A DNA stretch of 64,000 nucleotides from Devosia sp. Root413D1 (GTDB lineage: Bacteria; Pseudomonadota; Alphaproteobacteria; Rhizobiales; Devosiaceae), in the NCBI RefSeq assembly GCF_001425235.1, contig NZ_LMEA01000007.1, forward strand, positions 506,655-570,654. Reading direction: 5' to 3'. The position numbers were made by a program, and so were the translations under genes. This document shows positions 7,353-14,652 of this stretch, piece by piece; positions within the stretch are counted from its first letter, which is position 1; every line of letters begins with the position of its first letter. The notes beneath the pieces were generated by a model. The model was not told the DNA's origin. It was given only the letters and a program-made list of their open reading frames with translations, and made no database searches.

Positions 7353-7381
7353 CAATCCCCTTAACTCGCTCCAGCCCTTCC
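7353..7381. repeat. Right copy of 29-bp direct repeat (tRNA-Gly 3' end)
   Basis: Matches 5783-5811 with four mismatches, all in its left half; the final 15 bases are identical. It abuts the stop codon of the LysR gene and lies just upstream of the truncated dCTP deaminase frame. Confidence 0.65.
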
Positions 7382-8274
7382 TAATTGATCGGCTTGCCCG
7401 CCTCCTCGACCACCCAGTCGCGGAACGCCTTGATCTTGGCGACGTTGCGGCGTCCCTCGGGGTAGGCGAGCCAGAAGCTGTTGCCTTCGCCGAACACTCG
7501 TTCGAACGGCTGTATCAGTCGCCCTTCCGCCAGCTCGCGTTGAAAATAGTCGGGGGTAAGCAGGGTGACGCCCTGGCCGGTCATGGCGGCGATCGCGTCG
7601 AAGGTCTGCATGTTCATCGAGGGTGTCTTCTGCTGCTTCAGCACATCGCGCGGCAGGCCGTAGGCGTCGAGCCAGAGGATCCACCAGGGGTCGTCGGCGT
7701 CGAGCAGCGGCAGTTTCAGGATGTCGGCCGGCTCATGCACTCCGCCGATGCTCGCTGCCAGCGCCGGCGACAGCATCGGGGTGAAACGCACGTCGAGCAG
7801 CTTGACCGCGTTGAGCCCCGGCCAGACGCCTTTACCGGCGCGCACGACGACATCCACTTGCTCGCGACTGAAATCTACCAGCCGGTCAGTGGTCTCGAGC
7901 CGCACCGCGATCTCCGGGTGCCGGAGCTGGAAGATGCCGAGCCGCGGCGCCAGCCATTGCGCGGCAAAGGTGTGCATGGTGTTGACGATCAGCGTCCCAT
8001 GCTCGCGCGCTCCGAAATCGATGAAGGCTTCGCGCAGAATCTCGAAAGAGCGGCTCACCTCCGGCGCCAGCCGCTCGCCGGCCTCGGTGAGCGCCACCTC
8101 GCGCGGCCGCCTGAGGAACAGCGGCGAGCCCACCCGCTCCTCGAGCAGTTTGATCTGGTAGCTCACCGCAGCCTGCGTCATGCCCAGTTCCTGGGCGGCG
8201 CGGGTGAAGCTCAGGTGCCGGGCAGCCGCCTCGAAGACGCGGATCGCAGCAAGTGGGGGTAGGTGATCTGACAT
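7381..8274 (-). CDS. LysR-type transcriptional regulator, GcvA-like
   Basis: 297 residues, normal LysR length. The N-terminal winged helix-turn-helix spans about 6-65 with LSFTRAAQELGMTQAAVSYQ (21-40) and the typical LLEERVGSPLFLRR. The C-terminal part is a periplasmic-binding-fold effector domain; GTLIVNTMHTFAAQWLAPRL begins it, the pattern seen in GcvA-type regulators. It is divergent from the small gene at 8372, with an inverted repeat and a repeated half-site between them. Effector unknown; likely autoregulated and controlling the divergent gene. Confidence 0.9.
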   Translation of the reverse strand: MSDHLPPLAAIRVFEAAARHLSFTRAAQELGMTQAAVSYQIKLLEERVGSPLFLRRPREVALTEAGERLAPEVSRSFEILREAFIDFGAREHGTLIVNTMHTFAAQWLAPRLGIFQLRHPEIAVRLETTDRLVDFSREQVDVVVRAGKGVWPGLNAVKLLDVRFTPMLSPALAASIGGVHEPADILKLPLLDADDPWWILWLDAYGLPRDVLKQQKTPSMNMQTFDAIAAMTGQGVTLLTPDYFQRELAEGRLIQPFERVFGEGNSFWLAYPEGRRNVAKIKAFRDWVVEEAGKPIN

Positions 8275-8298
8275 AAGGCCTCCTTATGCATGATACTC

Positions 8299-8358
8299 GA
8301 GCTTTGGTTGGAAATCAAAGCTCTGGAGGCGCATCTACCCTTCACACGTATCAAAGCT
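8299..8358. promoter_or_regulatory. Probable LysR operator: inverted repeat plus repeated half-site
   Basis: An 8-bp inverted repeat gagctttg (8299-8306) / caaagctc (8316-8323) with 9-bp spacer, and the half-site atcaaagct at 8314-8322 repeated exactly at 8350-8358, 36 bp on. It lies in the 97-bp divergent region between the LysR gene and 8372. Operator role is inferred from position and symmetry. Confidence 0.55.
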
Positions 8359-8371
8359 GACGGTGATCGAA

Positions 8372-8539
8372 ATGCTCTACCAGGCCCCCAAGTCCCGCGC
8401 TGCCCGCCTGTTCGGCTGGGTGAAGCACGTCATCCTGCCACCTCGCGCCCACCCCGTGGCCGATATCCGGGAGCTGAGTTCGTACCTGCGCACCGATATC
8501 GGCGCCAACGACACGCACTATCCTTTTCACCACCCGTGA
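8372..8539 (+). CDS. Small DUF1127-like protein
   Basis: 55 residues, beginning MLYQAPKSRAARLFGW and ending in HYPFHHP. The segment ADIRELSSYLRTDIGAND resembles the C-terminal core of DUF1127 proteins, which in rhizobia are linked to RNA turnover and metabolic regulation. DUF1127 genes are often found beside GcvA-like LysR genes, as here. The basic N-terminal half fits the family. The ribosome binding site is weak. Followed by a clear terminator at 8573. Confidence 0.6.
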   Translation: MLYQAPKSRAARLFGWVKHVILPPRAHPVADIRELSSYLRTDIGANDTHYPFHHP

Positions 8540-8572
8540 TGAGCGGCGCCGCTTCCGCGAGGGACCATAACA

Positions 8573-8598
8573 AAGGCCCGGCATCGCTGCCGGGCCTT
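8573..8598. terminator. Hairpin terminator
   Basis: Stem aaggcccggca / tgccgggcctt, 11 bp perfect, tcgc loop, followed by ctgtttg. It lies between the DUF1127-like gene and the convergent secreted-protein gene and may serve both. Confidence 0.85.
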
Positions 8599-8622
8599 CT
8601 GTTTGTGCGGACAGATTCGAGA

Positions 8623-8901
8623 TCAGCAGTCGAGCAGGTGGCCCGAACCCTTGGGCGCGGCGGTGCAGGTCCACAGCGTCGGCAGCTTGAGCTTGGTCGC
8701 GGTGGTTTCGGTCGCTGTGGCAACCGTCTTCGGCGTCGCCTTCAGCATCTCGGCGCCTTTCTCCCAGCATTCCTTCTTCAGGGCGGGGAAGATCAGGCAG
8801 TTCACTTCCGAATCCGAGAGCACCGAAGCGGCAGCGGCAGGCAGGACAGGCACGGCGAAACCGGACGCGACGAGCGCGGCAACGAGAACGAGTCTCTTCA
8901 T
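8623..8901 (-). CDS. Small exported protein of unknown function
   Basis: 92 residues. A signal peptide (MKRLVLVAALVASGFAVPVL, cleavage near AAA-24) precedes a mature part of about 68 residues with four cysteines: EVNCLIF, KKECWEK, WTCTAA and the terminal LLDC, so probably two disulphides. A Thr/Ala-rich stretch lies between the cysteine pairs. No family recognised. Monocistronic, ending at a terminator. Confidence 0.7.
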   Translation of the reverse strand: MKRLVLVAALVASGFAVPVLPAAAASVLSDSEVNCLIFPALKKECWEKGAEMLKATPKTVATATETTATKLKLPTLWTCTAAPKGSGHLLDC

Positions 8902-9069
8902 CTATTTCCCCTGGTTACCTCCAAAGCGCAGCCCCTTGGTGAAAGGCCCTGGACCGCGCGGCACAGAGCCTAATCCCGCGCCACAGCGGCGCGCAATCAT
9001 CACGCGAAGGTTGCCCCCTTGCCACTTGCGCGGCGCGAGGCTTTTCAGTAGAGGGAGGGCCGCAGGTTT

Positions 9070-9145
9070 AGGGGTATAGCTCAGTTGGTAGAGCATCGGT
9101 CTCCAAAACCGAGGGTCGAGGGTTCAAGTCCTTCTGCCCCTGCCA
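9070..9145 (+). tRNA. tRNA-Trp (CCA)
   Basis: Acceptor stem aggggta/tgcccct, discriminator G, encoded CCA. Anticodon loop ctccaaa within cggt/accg gives CCA at 9103-9105. In many bacteria this tRNA lies directly before secE; here 2.5 kb separates them. Confidence 0.97.
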
Positions 9146-9552
9146 CCTGCCCAGGCGCCTGAGCGCGCCGATCAATCCTATTTTCGCCGATCGAAGTGCG
9201 CCGCGCCGGTAGGCGTCGGTCCACTCACGGCATTCCGAGCCACATCGCGACCGGGGGTGCCAGCATCGCCGCGACGAGGGTGGCAATGGCGCAGCAGGGA
9301 AGATCGTCCCGAGCATAGGGCCCTCGGGAGAAAGACAGCGGGCGCGACACGAGTTGCCACCAGAGTCAGCAGCCCGCTGCTTCCTCCCGAAGCCCTCACT
9401 CTAGGTCGGCTGCGAAAGGCGCGCATTTAACAAAGACATCCCGCTGATCGGCGCGATCAACTCTCGCCAATGCGGCGGCCTGCTGCATGGCGGTCCCTTG
9501 CGGGCGCTGCCGATCTATCCCAAGAAGGCGTGGGGCTTGGGGATTTGACGAC
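9146..9552. other. 407-bp region without a convincing gene
   Basis: No ribosome binding site plus start supports a gene. The frame 9405-9548 (stop at 9546-9548) reads FNKDIPLIGAINSRQCGG and ends in YPKKAWGLGI, which looks less random than the other frames but has no start codon and a stop just upstream; it may be a gene remnant. Confidence 0.5.
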
Positions 9553-10500
9553 ATGAAAGTGACGCTCGACCTCGACGATCTCGTCCGGCGCGGGGATCTC
9601 ACGCAGGCGGAGGCCGATCGGCTGAAGGGCTTTGCCAAAGCCGATACCGGCGCGCTTGGCACCAATATTCTGCTCTCGTTCGGCGCTGCCGCCATCGTCA
9701 TCGGGCTGGGCGCGCTGTTTCCCACCGCCGAGACCGCCATCGGGCTCGGCGGGCTGCTTCTGGCGCTGGGGCTGGTGCTCAGGTTCAACGGCATCGAGCG
9801 CTGGACCTTGTTCGGCCAGGTCTGCGTCACCATCGGTGCTCTTGCCCTCTCGGGCGGCATCTCGATCCTCGCTGAGGGATCAGTGCCGATCAATCTGGCC
9901 ATCGGAGGAGGGCTGGCAGTGGCGGCGGTGGCGGCGCGCTCGGGCCTCCTGGCGGCATTGTCGGTGATCATGCTGACGGCAACAGTGGGCGGAGCAACGG
10001 CCTACAATGGCAGCTTCTTCTGGCAGCCGGCCCTGACCATCGGCATTCTCGCGGCGCTGACGCTCGGGCTCTATCTGCTCTCGCTGCGGCTGTCCGCGGA
10101 CTATGAGCGGTTGGCGATCATCGCGGCGCGCGTCGCTATCCTGATGCTGAACTTCGGCTTCCTCATCGGCTCGCTGTTCGGCGACGATGCACTGAAGCTG
10201 CCACCGCTGGCCTTCAGCATCGCCTGGGCCCTGGTGCTCATCGTCACGGGCCTTTGGGCGATCCGCGCCAACCGCCGTTGGGTGGTCAATGCCGCCGCCG
10301 TGTTCGGAGCGATCCACTTCTTCATCCAGTGGTTCGCAGCGCTGGGGCCGTCGCCGCTCTCCATCGTCGGCGGCGGGCTGCTGCTGGTCGGCTTTGGCTT
10401 TGCCATCAGGTGGCTCAACCGCGCGCAGCACGCAAAGGCGCCGTCGGAATCTGACGTGACCATCCACGATTCCATTGTTGGTCCGGGCGGCACGGCCTGA
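9553..10500 (+). CDS. DUF2157-like polytopic membrane protein
   Basis: 315 residues from ATG 9553; an earlier in-frame ATG at 9487 would add an Arg/Pro/Cys-rich N-terminus with no hydrophobic pattern, so I reject it. The cytoplasmic N-terminus (MKVTLDLDDLVRRGDLTQAEADRLKGF) has the short helical SHOCT/DUF2157-like repeat, followed by about ten hydrophobic helices, many in pairs split by one or two charges (RFNGIERW, RLSADYER, IRANRRW). A role in the inner membrane is likely but the function is unknown. Confidence 0.7.
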   Translation: MKVTLDLDDLVRRGDLTQAEADRLKGFAKADTGALGTNILLSFGAAAIVIGLGALFPTAETAIGLGGLLLALGLVLRFNGIERWTLFGQVCVTIGALALSGGISILAEGSVPINLAIGGGLAVAAVAARSGLLAALSVIMLTATVGGATAYNGSFFWQPALTIGILAALTLGLYLLSLRLSADYERLAIIAARVAILMLNFGFLIGSLFGDDALKLPPLAFSIAWALVLIVTGLWAIRANRRWVVNAAAVFGAIHFFIQWFAALGPSPLSIVGGGLLLVGFGFAIRWLNRAQHAKAPSESDVTIHDSIVGPGGTA

Positions 10501-10600
10501 GCGCCTCGGTGCGGGACGCGAATTCGATAGGTAGCTGTCGAATGGGGGCGTACAGTACCTGGGCGCACCAACGCGCCGCCAGCGAAAGCGACCCCCCTAT

Positions 10601-10747
10601 ATGCCCGTGGATCATCCCGACACCGCGCCCGTCGCGGTTCGTCGCATGCCCAGTCGCACGCTGACGGTGGCGCTGAGCTTCTTCATCACGCTCGGCGCAC
10701 TGTTCGTGTTGGCGCCGCTGCTGCGCTTCGGCACCAGTTTCGGCTGA
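10601..10747 (+). CDS. Small single-pass membrane protein
   Basis: 48 residues. Short polar N-terminus with RRMPSRT, then a hydrophobic helix (TVALSFFITLGALFVLAPLL) and a short tail. It lies 14 bp before the next gene in the same direction and is likely co-transcribed with it. Function unknown. Confidence 0.5.
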   Translation: MPVDHPDTAPVAVRRMPSRTLTVALSFFITLGALFVLAPLLRFGTSFG

Positions 10748-10761
10748 CGGAGACCGCGTCC

Positions 10762-11055
10762 ATGCCGCGCAGCCCTCTTTCCGGGTCCGATGCCGATCCC
10801 AGCGTCGGCGCCGAGGAGCCGTCCGGACCGTTCGACTATACCGAACCGGCCGATCTCTACTTTCCGGTGCAGGTGGGGCGGAAGGCAGGTCTCGACTACC
10901 GTCGCTTTCCTTCGGCCACCCTGGCGCTGCGCTATGCGATGGAATCGCTGCTTCCGGGCAAGCTGAACTCGGCGACACTGGAGGTCGATGGCGAGCGCTA
11001 CGACAGCGTCGCGATGCGCCGGCTCTATGCTTCGTCGGATTTTCCGGCGTCGTGA
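10762..11055 (+). CDS. Conserved-looking hypothetical protein
   Basis: 97 residues with Asp/Pro/Ser-rich N-terminus and an ordered second half (DYRRFPSATLALRYAMESL, then LEVDGERYDSVAMRRLYAS). No cysteines, signal peptide or membrane segment. The C-terminal part looks like a small alpha/beta domain; not recognised. It overlaps the 3' end of the convergent Fis-like gene by 31 bp. Confidence 0.6.
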   Translation: MPRSPLSGSDADPSVGAEEPSGPFDYTEPADLYFPVQVGRKAGLDYRRFPSATLALRYAMESLLPGKLNSATLEVDGERYDSVAMRRLYASSDFPAS

Positions 11056-11270
11056 GGCGGCGGTACGTCGATGCCGTATTCGAGATACTCGTGCAGCTTG
11101 TTGCGCAGCGTTCGGATGCTGATGGCAAGGATGGCGGCCGCGTGCGTGCGGTTGCCGTGGGTGGCGCGCAGCGTTGCCAGGATCAGTTCGCGCTCGACAT
11201 CCGCGGCCTGCAGGCCGACCAGTTGCAGCGTCGCGGCTGGATCGGGGTGGAGGTTGTAGGCGTTGAGCAT
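11025..11270 (-). CDS. Fis-type helix-turn-helix protein
   Basis: 81 residues. The C-terminal half VERELILATLRATHGNRTHA followed by AILAISIRTLRNKLHEYL is an HTH_8/Fis domain like the DNA-binding end of NtrC-family activators, here without receiver or AAA domain. Probably a small DNA-binding regulator. It is 12 bp downstream of the small membrane protein gene at 11283 and likely co-transcribed. Overlaps the convergent gene at its 3' end. Confidence 0.75.
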   Translation of the reverse strand: MLNAYNLHPDPAATLQLVGLQAADVERELILATLRATHGNRTHAAAILAISIRTLRNKLHEYLEYGIDVPPPHDAGKSDEA

Positions 11271-11282
11271 CGAGGCCTCGCG

Positions 11283-11426
11283 CTATTCCATGTCGACCGG
11301 CAGGGTGAGGCTGAGATCAAGGGCGGCGAGGAAAGCGACGACAGCGGCGGCGGCCATGATCGCCACTGGCAGCCAGTGCCCGAACTGGGCTCGCGTCATC
11401 GCTTGCAGCAAAGCCCCCATCCCCAT
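11283..11426 (-). CDS. Small single-pass membrane protein
   Basis: 47 residues (45 from the second ATG at 11420). Polar start followed by a hydrophobic helix (WLPVAIMAAAAVVAFLAAL) and an acidic end PVDME. Lies just upstream of the Fis-like gene on the same strand. Weak SD-like ggggcg upstream. Function unknown. Confidence 0.45.
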   Translation of the reverse strand: MGMGALLQAMTRAQFGHWLPVAIMAAAAVVAFLAALDLSLTLPVDME

Positions 11427-11542
11427 CGCCCCAGAATCACGCCGCGGGTCCGTAGGCTTGTGGTAACGGAGTCAACCTGACGGATGGCTGACAGCCCTCG
11501 TGCACGGGCGCCGGAGCGCCGACATCACGGTGTCATTGGGAC

Positions 11543-11571
11543 TTGCAATAGCCGAGGCAAGCCATTAGATA
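11543..11571 (+). promoter_or_regulatory. Probable housekeeping promoter for secE-nusG-rplK
   Basis: TTGCAA (11543-11548), 17-bp spacer, TAGATA (11566-11571). It lies about 75 bp upstream of secE, with no gene between. Assigned by sequence match only. Confidence 0.5.
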
Positions 11572-11647
11572 CCGCTTCCCAAGCCGCCCGGGGTGACTCG
11601 CGCGGTTCTTCGTTTTTGGCCTGATGGCCCGACCGGAAGTAGAGCTG

Positions 11648-11842
11648 ATGGCTGCACTGAACCCGCTGAAGTTCCTGCAAGAGGTTCGTCAGGAAGTCGG
11701 CAAGGTCACCTGGCCGACCCGCAACGAGACCCTGGTCTCGACGGTGATGGTGCTGGTGATGGTGGTCATCGCGAGCGTCTTCTTCCTGCTTGCGGATCAG
11801 CTCATTGCGATGGCCGTGCAGTTCGTCCTGTCGATCCGCTGA
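11648..11842 (+). CDS. secE: Preprotein translocase subunit SecE
   Basis: 64 residues from ATG 11648, preceded by ggaag at a good distance; an ATG at 11624 adds eight residues but has no SD. Inner-membrane component of the SecYEG channel. Pattern is the single-helix SecE: amphipathic NPLKFLQEVRQEVGKVTWPT with the conserved Val-x-Trp-Pro, then one membrane helix (VLVMVVIASVFFLLADQLI). Located directly before nusG as in nearly all bacteria. Confidence 0.95.
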   Translation: MAALNPLKFLQEVRQEVGKVTWPTRNETLVSTVMVLVMVVIASVFFLLADQLIAMAVQFVLSIR

Positions 11843-11877
11843 ACGGTAAACTGAACTTTTAGGAGCTTCGACGCGGC

Positions 11878-12408
11878 ATGGCCAAGCGCTGGTATATCGT
11901 TCAGGCGTACTCGAACTTCGAGCGCAAGGTGGCGGAAGACATCCGCCAGAAGGTTGCGCAGAAGAAGCTTGAAGACCTGTTCGACGACGTGATCGTGCCA
12001 ACCGAGAAGGTGGTCGAGATGCGTCGCGGCCGCAAGGTTGACGCCGAGCGCAAGTTCTTCCCGGGCTACGTGCTGGTGAAGATGGATATGACCAACGAGG
12101 CATTCCATCTGATCAAGAACACGCCGAAAGTTACCGGCTTCCTCGGTTCGGGCGACAAGCCCATGCCGATCTCGGAGAAGGAAGCCATGGCCATCCTGCA
12201 GCAGGTGCAGGAAGGCGTCGAGCATCCGAAGCCATCGGTCTCGTTCGAGGTCGGCGAGCAGGTGCGTGTCTCCGACGGTCCCTTCGCCAGCTTCAACGGC
12301 GTGGTGGAAGAAGTCGACGAGGAGCGTTCGCGCCTCAAGGTGGAAGTTTCGATCTTCGGGCGTCCGACGCCCGTCGAACTGGAATACGGTCAGGTCGAGA
12401 AGGTCTGA
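11878..12408 (+). CDS. nusG: Transcription termination/antitermination factor NusG
   Basis: 176 residues. NGN domain begins RWYIVQAYSNFERKVAEDI and includes the FFPGYVLVKMDM segment; the C-terminal KOW domain spans about 122-176 (FEVGEQVRVSDGPFASFNGV). It binds RNA polymerase and links it to Rho or to ribosomal S10. Good SD (aggag) upstream. Second gene after secE, 35 bp apart. Confidence 0.97.
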   Translation: MAKRWYIVQAYSNFERKVAEDIRQKVAQKKLEDLFDDVIVPTEKVVEMRRGRKVDAERKFFPGYVLVKMDMTNEAFHLIKNTPKVTGFLGSGDKPMPISEKEAMAILQQVQEGVEHPKPSVSFEVGEQVRVSDGPFASFNGVVEEVDEERSRLKVEVSIFGRPTPVELEYGQVEKV

Positions 12409-12572
12409 TCCAGATTCCGGCGCAAGCCGGATACTCGCAGCCTGAGTGTTGCGAGAAAACCGTGGGAGGGCAGGGCGGTCGCCAACCGCTCGTAAAGCCC
12501 GGACCACGGCGTCTCACAGATCCGGTGACGCGGATCACCCGCCCGATCCTGGGCACATATGGAGATTGAACC
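12409..12572 (+). other. nusG-rplK intergenic leader
   Basis: 164 bp with a hairpin tccggc-gcaa-gccgga (12416-12431, GNRA-type loop) shortly after nusG and a second small stem gatccg/cggatc near 12517-12537. No T-run follows either, so these look like processing or regulatory structures and not terminators. Confidence 0.4.
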
Positions 12573-13001
12573 ATGGCAAAGAAAATCACTGGGTACCTGA
12601 AGCTTCAGGTCCCGGCCGGCTCGGCGACCCCGTCGCCCCCGATCGGCCCCGCGCTGGGTCAGCGCGGCCTCAACATCATGGAATTCTGCAAGGCCTTCAA
12701 TGCGAAGACCGCCGAGCAGGAAAAGGGTGCCCCGACCCCGGTCGTGATCACCATCTATGCCGACAAGAGCTTCACTTTCGAGACCAAGCTCCCGCCGGTC
12801 ACCTACCTGATCAAGAAGGCCGTGAACCTGAAGTCCGGCTCCAAGCTTCCGGGCAAGGAATCTGCTGGCACGATCACGCAGAAGCAGATCCGTGAGATCG
12901 CCGAAAAGAAGATGGCCGATCTCAACGCCTATGACGTCGACCAGGCCGCGACCATGATCGCCGGCTCCGCCCGCTCCATGGGCATCCAGGTGGAAGGCTG
13001 A
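12573..13001 (+). CDS. rplK: 50S ribosomal protein L11
   Basis: 142 residues, the usual length. Begins [20 protein letters not shown]; the Pro-rich [20 protein letters not shown] segment is the conserved thiostrepton/RelA-responsive N-terminal domain, and the C-terminal RNA-binding domain carries [20 protein letters not shown]. Part of the GTPase-associated centre with L10/L12. SD ggaga upstream. Two bases separate it from rplA. Confidence 0.98.
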   Translation: MAKKITGYLKLQVPAGSATPSPPIGPALGQRGLNIMEFCKAFNAKTAEQEKGAPTPVVITIYADKSFTFETKLPPVTYLIKKAVNLKSGSKLPGKESAGTITQKQIREIAEKKMADLNAYDVDQAATMIAGSARSMGIQVEG

Positions 13002-13003
13002 TC

Positions 13004-13699
13004 ATGAGCAAGCTCGGTAAGCGTACTGACGCCGCCCGCGTGGGCATCGATCGCAAGAAGCTCTACGCGCTCAGCGACGCCGTGAAGATGGTCAAGGAAC
13101 GCGCCAAGGCGAAGTTCGACGAGACCGTCGAAGTTGCGTTCAACCTGGGTGTTGACCCGCGTCACGCCGACCAGATGGTCCGCGGCGTGGTGAACCTGCC
13201 CAACGGCACCGGCAAGACCGTTCGCGTCGCCGTGTTCGCCAAGGATGCCAAGGCCGATGAGGCCCGCAAGGCCGGCGCCGATATCGTTGGCGCCGAAGAC
13301 CTGGTGGAAATCATCCAGGGTGGCAAGATCGAGTTCGATCGCGTGATCGCCACCCCGGACATGATGCCGCTGGTTGGCCGTCTCGGTAAGATCCTCGGGC
13401 CGCGCAACCTGATGCCGAACCCGAAGGTCGGGACCGTGACCCCTGATGTCGCCGGTGCGGTCAAGTCCGCCAAGGGCGGTGCCGTCGAGTTCCGCGTCGA
13501 GAAGGCAGGCATCCTGCACGCCGGCGTCGGCAAGGCCTCGTTCTCGGAAGAGGCCCTGTTGCAGAACATCAAGGCGTTCGCCGACGCGATCCAGAAGGCT
13601 AAGCCTGCTGGCGCCAAGGGCACCTACGTCAAGCGCGTCGCCGTGTCCTCGACCATGGGGCCGGGCGTGCACGTCGATCCCTCGTCGGTCAACGCTTAA
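13004..13699 (+). CDS. rplA: 50S ribosomal protein L1
   Basis: 231 residues, full length. Conserved core includes [36 protein letters not shown] and [11 protein letters not shown] at the end. Builds the L1 stalk at the E site; in other bacteria L1 represses the L11 operon by binding its mRNA leader. Starts 2 bp after rplK, so coupled translation is likely. Confidence 0.98.
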   Translation: MSKLGKRTDAARVGIDRKKLYALSDAVKMVKERAKAKFDETVEVAFNLGVDPRHADQMVRGVVNLPNGTGKTVRVAVFAKDAKADEARKAGADIVGAEDLVEIIQGGKIEFDRVIATPDMMPLVGRLGKILGPRNLMPNPKVGTVTPDVAGAVKSAKGGAVEFRVEKAGILHAGVGKASFSEEALLQNIKAFADAIQKAKPAGAKGTYVKRVAVSSTMGPGVHVDPSSVNA

Positions 13700-14062
13700 G
13701 ACCGACTACCAATTCCTGGCGGCAGCGATGCCGCCAGGATGCCGATCTTCGGATCGGTGAAGTCCTGTCCGAGACTGCGGGTCTGCCCGAAAGGGCGCTA
13801 ATCCCAAGCCTGCGACGCGCTCGCGCGCATCAAAGGAACCCAGCGACGCGCTAGCGCGCGATCAAGGGAACAAGGGGCCCGCATAGATGGGGTGACAACC
13901 GGAATTCGTGTCCGGTTCGAACCAGGCCAGTTGCCGCCAAGGGGCATTTCGCCCTCCGACGGTCAGCCGGTTGACAGGCATCAACCGCTGCACTCCCAAA
14001 CGGAGGGCAGCAATTGGCAAACGGTCCGGGGCCTATCTCCGGACCAAATGTGGAGACTAGCA
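13700..14062 (+). promoter_or_regulatory. rplJ (L10) leader region with several hairpins
   Basis: 363 bp without a gene. Hairpins seen: cctggcggca-gcga-tgccgccagg (13715-13738), ccgatc-ttcg-gatcgg (13742-13757), aaccgga/tccggtt (13897-13917), a long-range pair gccctccg (13951-13958) / cggagggc (14001-14008), and ggtccgg/ccggacc (14023-14045) just before the rplJ start. L10 binding to its own leader is well known in bacteria; this is the natural candidate. No uridine run follows the first hairpin, so it is not a simple terminator. Confidence 0.7.
13812..13871. repeat. Imperfect 28-bp tandem duplication in the rplJ leader
   Basis: gcgacgcgctcgcgcgc... (13812-13839) is followed by gcgacgcgctagcgcgc... 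(13843-13871), both ending in atcaa-ggaac. Each copy contains a self-complementary gcgc-rich core. Confidence 0.85.
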
Positions 14063-14581
14063 GTGGAAAGAGCGGAAAAGGCTGAGCTCATCGCCTCGCT
14101 CCAGTCGTCGTTCGCGACGGCCGGATCGATCGTTGTTGCCCAGAATGCCGGCTTGACCGTTGCCGACCTGGAAAATCTGCGCAGGCAGATGAAGCAGGCC
14201 GGCGGGACGATCAAGGTGGCCAAGAACCGCCTTGCCAAGCTTGCTCTGAAGGAAACCGACAACGCCGATATGTCGGCCCTGTTCTCAGGTCCGACCGTCG
14301 TCGCCTTCGCCAAGGATCCCATGATCGCGCCGAAAGTCGCGGCCGCTTTCGCTGACAAGAACCAGAAGTTCGTGGTTCTCGGTGGCGCAATGGGGAAGAC
14401 CGGGCTCGACGCCAACAACGTCAAGGCGCTCGCCACCATGCCGTCGCTGGACCAGCTTCGCGCCACGCTCGCAGGGATGCTCAAGCAGCCCGGCACGCGT
14501 ATCGCGTCGGTCCTCCAGGCCCCTGGTGGTGCGGTTGCACGGGTCATCTCGGCGCACGCCGAGAAGAGCAATGCAGCATAG
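14063..14581 (+). CDS. rplJ: 50S ribosomal protein L10
   Basis: 172 residues from GTG 14063 (reading MERAEKAELIASLQSSF), which matches the normal family N-terminus; the frame is open far upstream but that part is leader. Anchors L7/L12 dimers to the 50S stalk base. Contains QNAGLTVADLENLRRQM and VAKNRLAKLALKET, the rRNA-binding domain, then the helical C-terminus for L12. GTG start and leader structure are consistent with translational control. Confidence 0.96.
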   Translation: MERAEKAELIASLQSSFATAGSIVVAQNAGLTVADLENLRRQMKQAGGTIKVAKNRLAKLALKETDNADMSALFSGPTVVAFAKDPMIAPKVAAAFADKNQKFVVLGGAMGKTGLDANNVKALATMPSLDQLRATLAGMLKQPGTRIASVLQAPGGAVARVISAHAEKSNAA

Positions 14582-14652
14582 GCAAACTACCCACGTGGGG
14601 CCGATCCGGCCCTCCACGGTTCGAACTGAAACATCAAAGAGAGTGAACTCAA

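Larger units (their letters stand above)
5804..7381. mobile_element. Putative small integrated segment bounded by tRNA-Gly 3'-end repeats
   Basis: Direct repeats of the tRNA-Gly 3' end flank about 1.57 kb. The segment holds a UDP-sugar pyrophosphorylase-like gene, a 5'-truncated dCTP deaminase gene and a possible 38-residue peptide. No integrase is present, so at most it is a decayed or shrunken element. The boundaries are inferred only from the repeat; base composition of the cargo looks less GC-rich than the flanks by eye. Confidence 0.4.

Noticed and set aside
8290-8973. Long plus-strand frame across the LysR operator and the small genes
   Set aside because: It crosses the terminator at 8573 and the secreted-protein gene on the other strand; the 55-residue frame at 8372 is the better candidate.
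9405-9548. Open frame ending YPKKAWGLGI before the DUF2157-like gene
   Set aside because: It has no start codon, a stop lies just upstream, and there is no ribosome binding site. It might be a gene remnant, but I cannot support a feature.
9487-9552. Earlier ATG extending the DUF2157-like protein
   Set aside because: The extension is Arg/Pro/Cys-rich and lacks an SD; ATG 9553 gives a natural N-terminus.
13892-14062. Upstream extension of rplJ
   Set aside because: The open frame covers the leader hairpins; the family N-terminus MERAEKAEL begins at GTG 14063.
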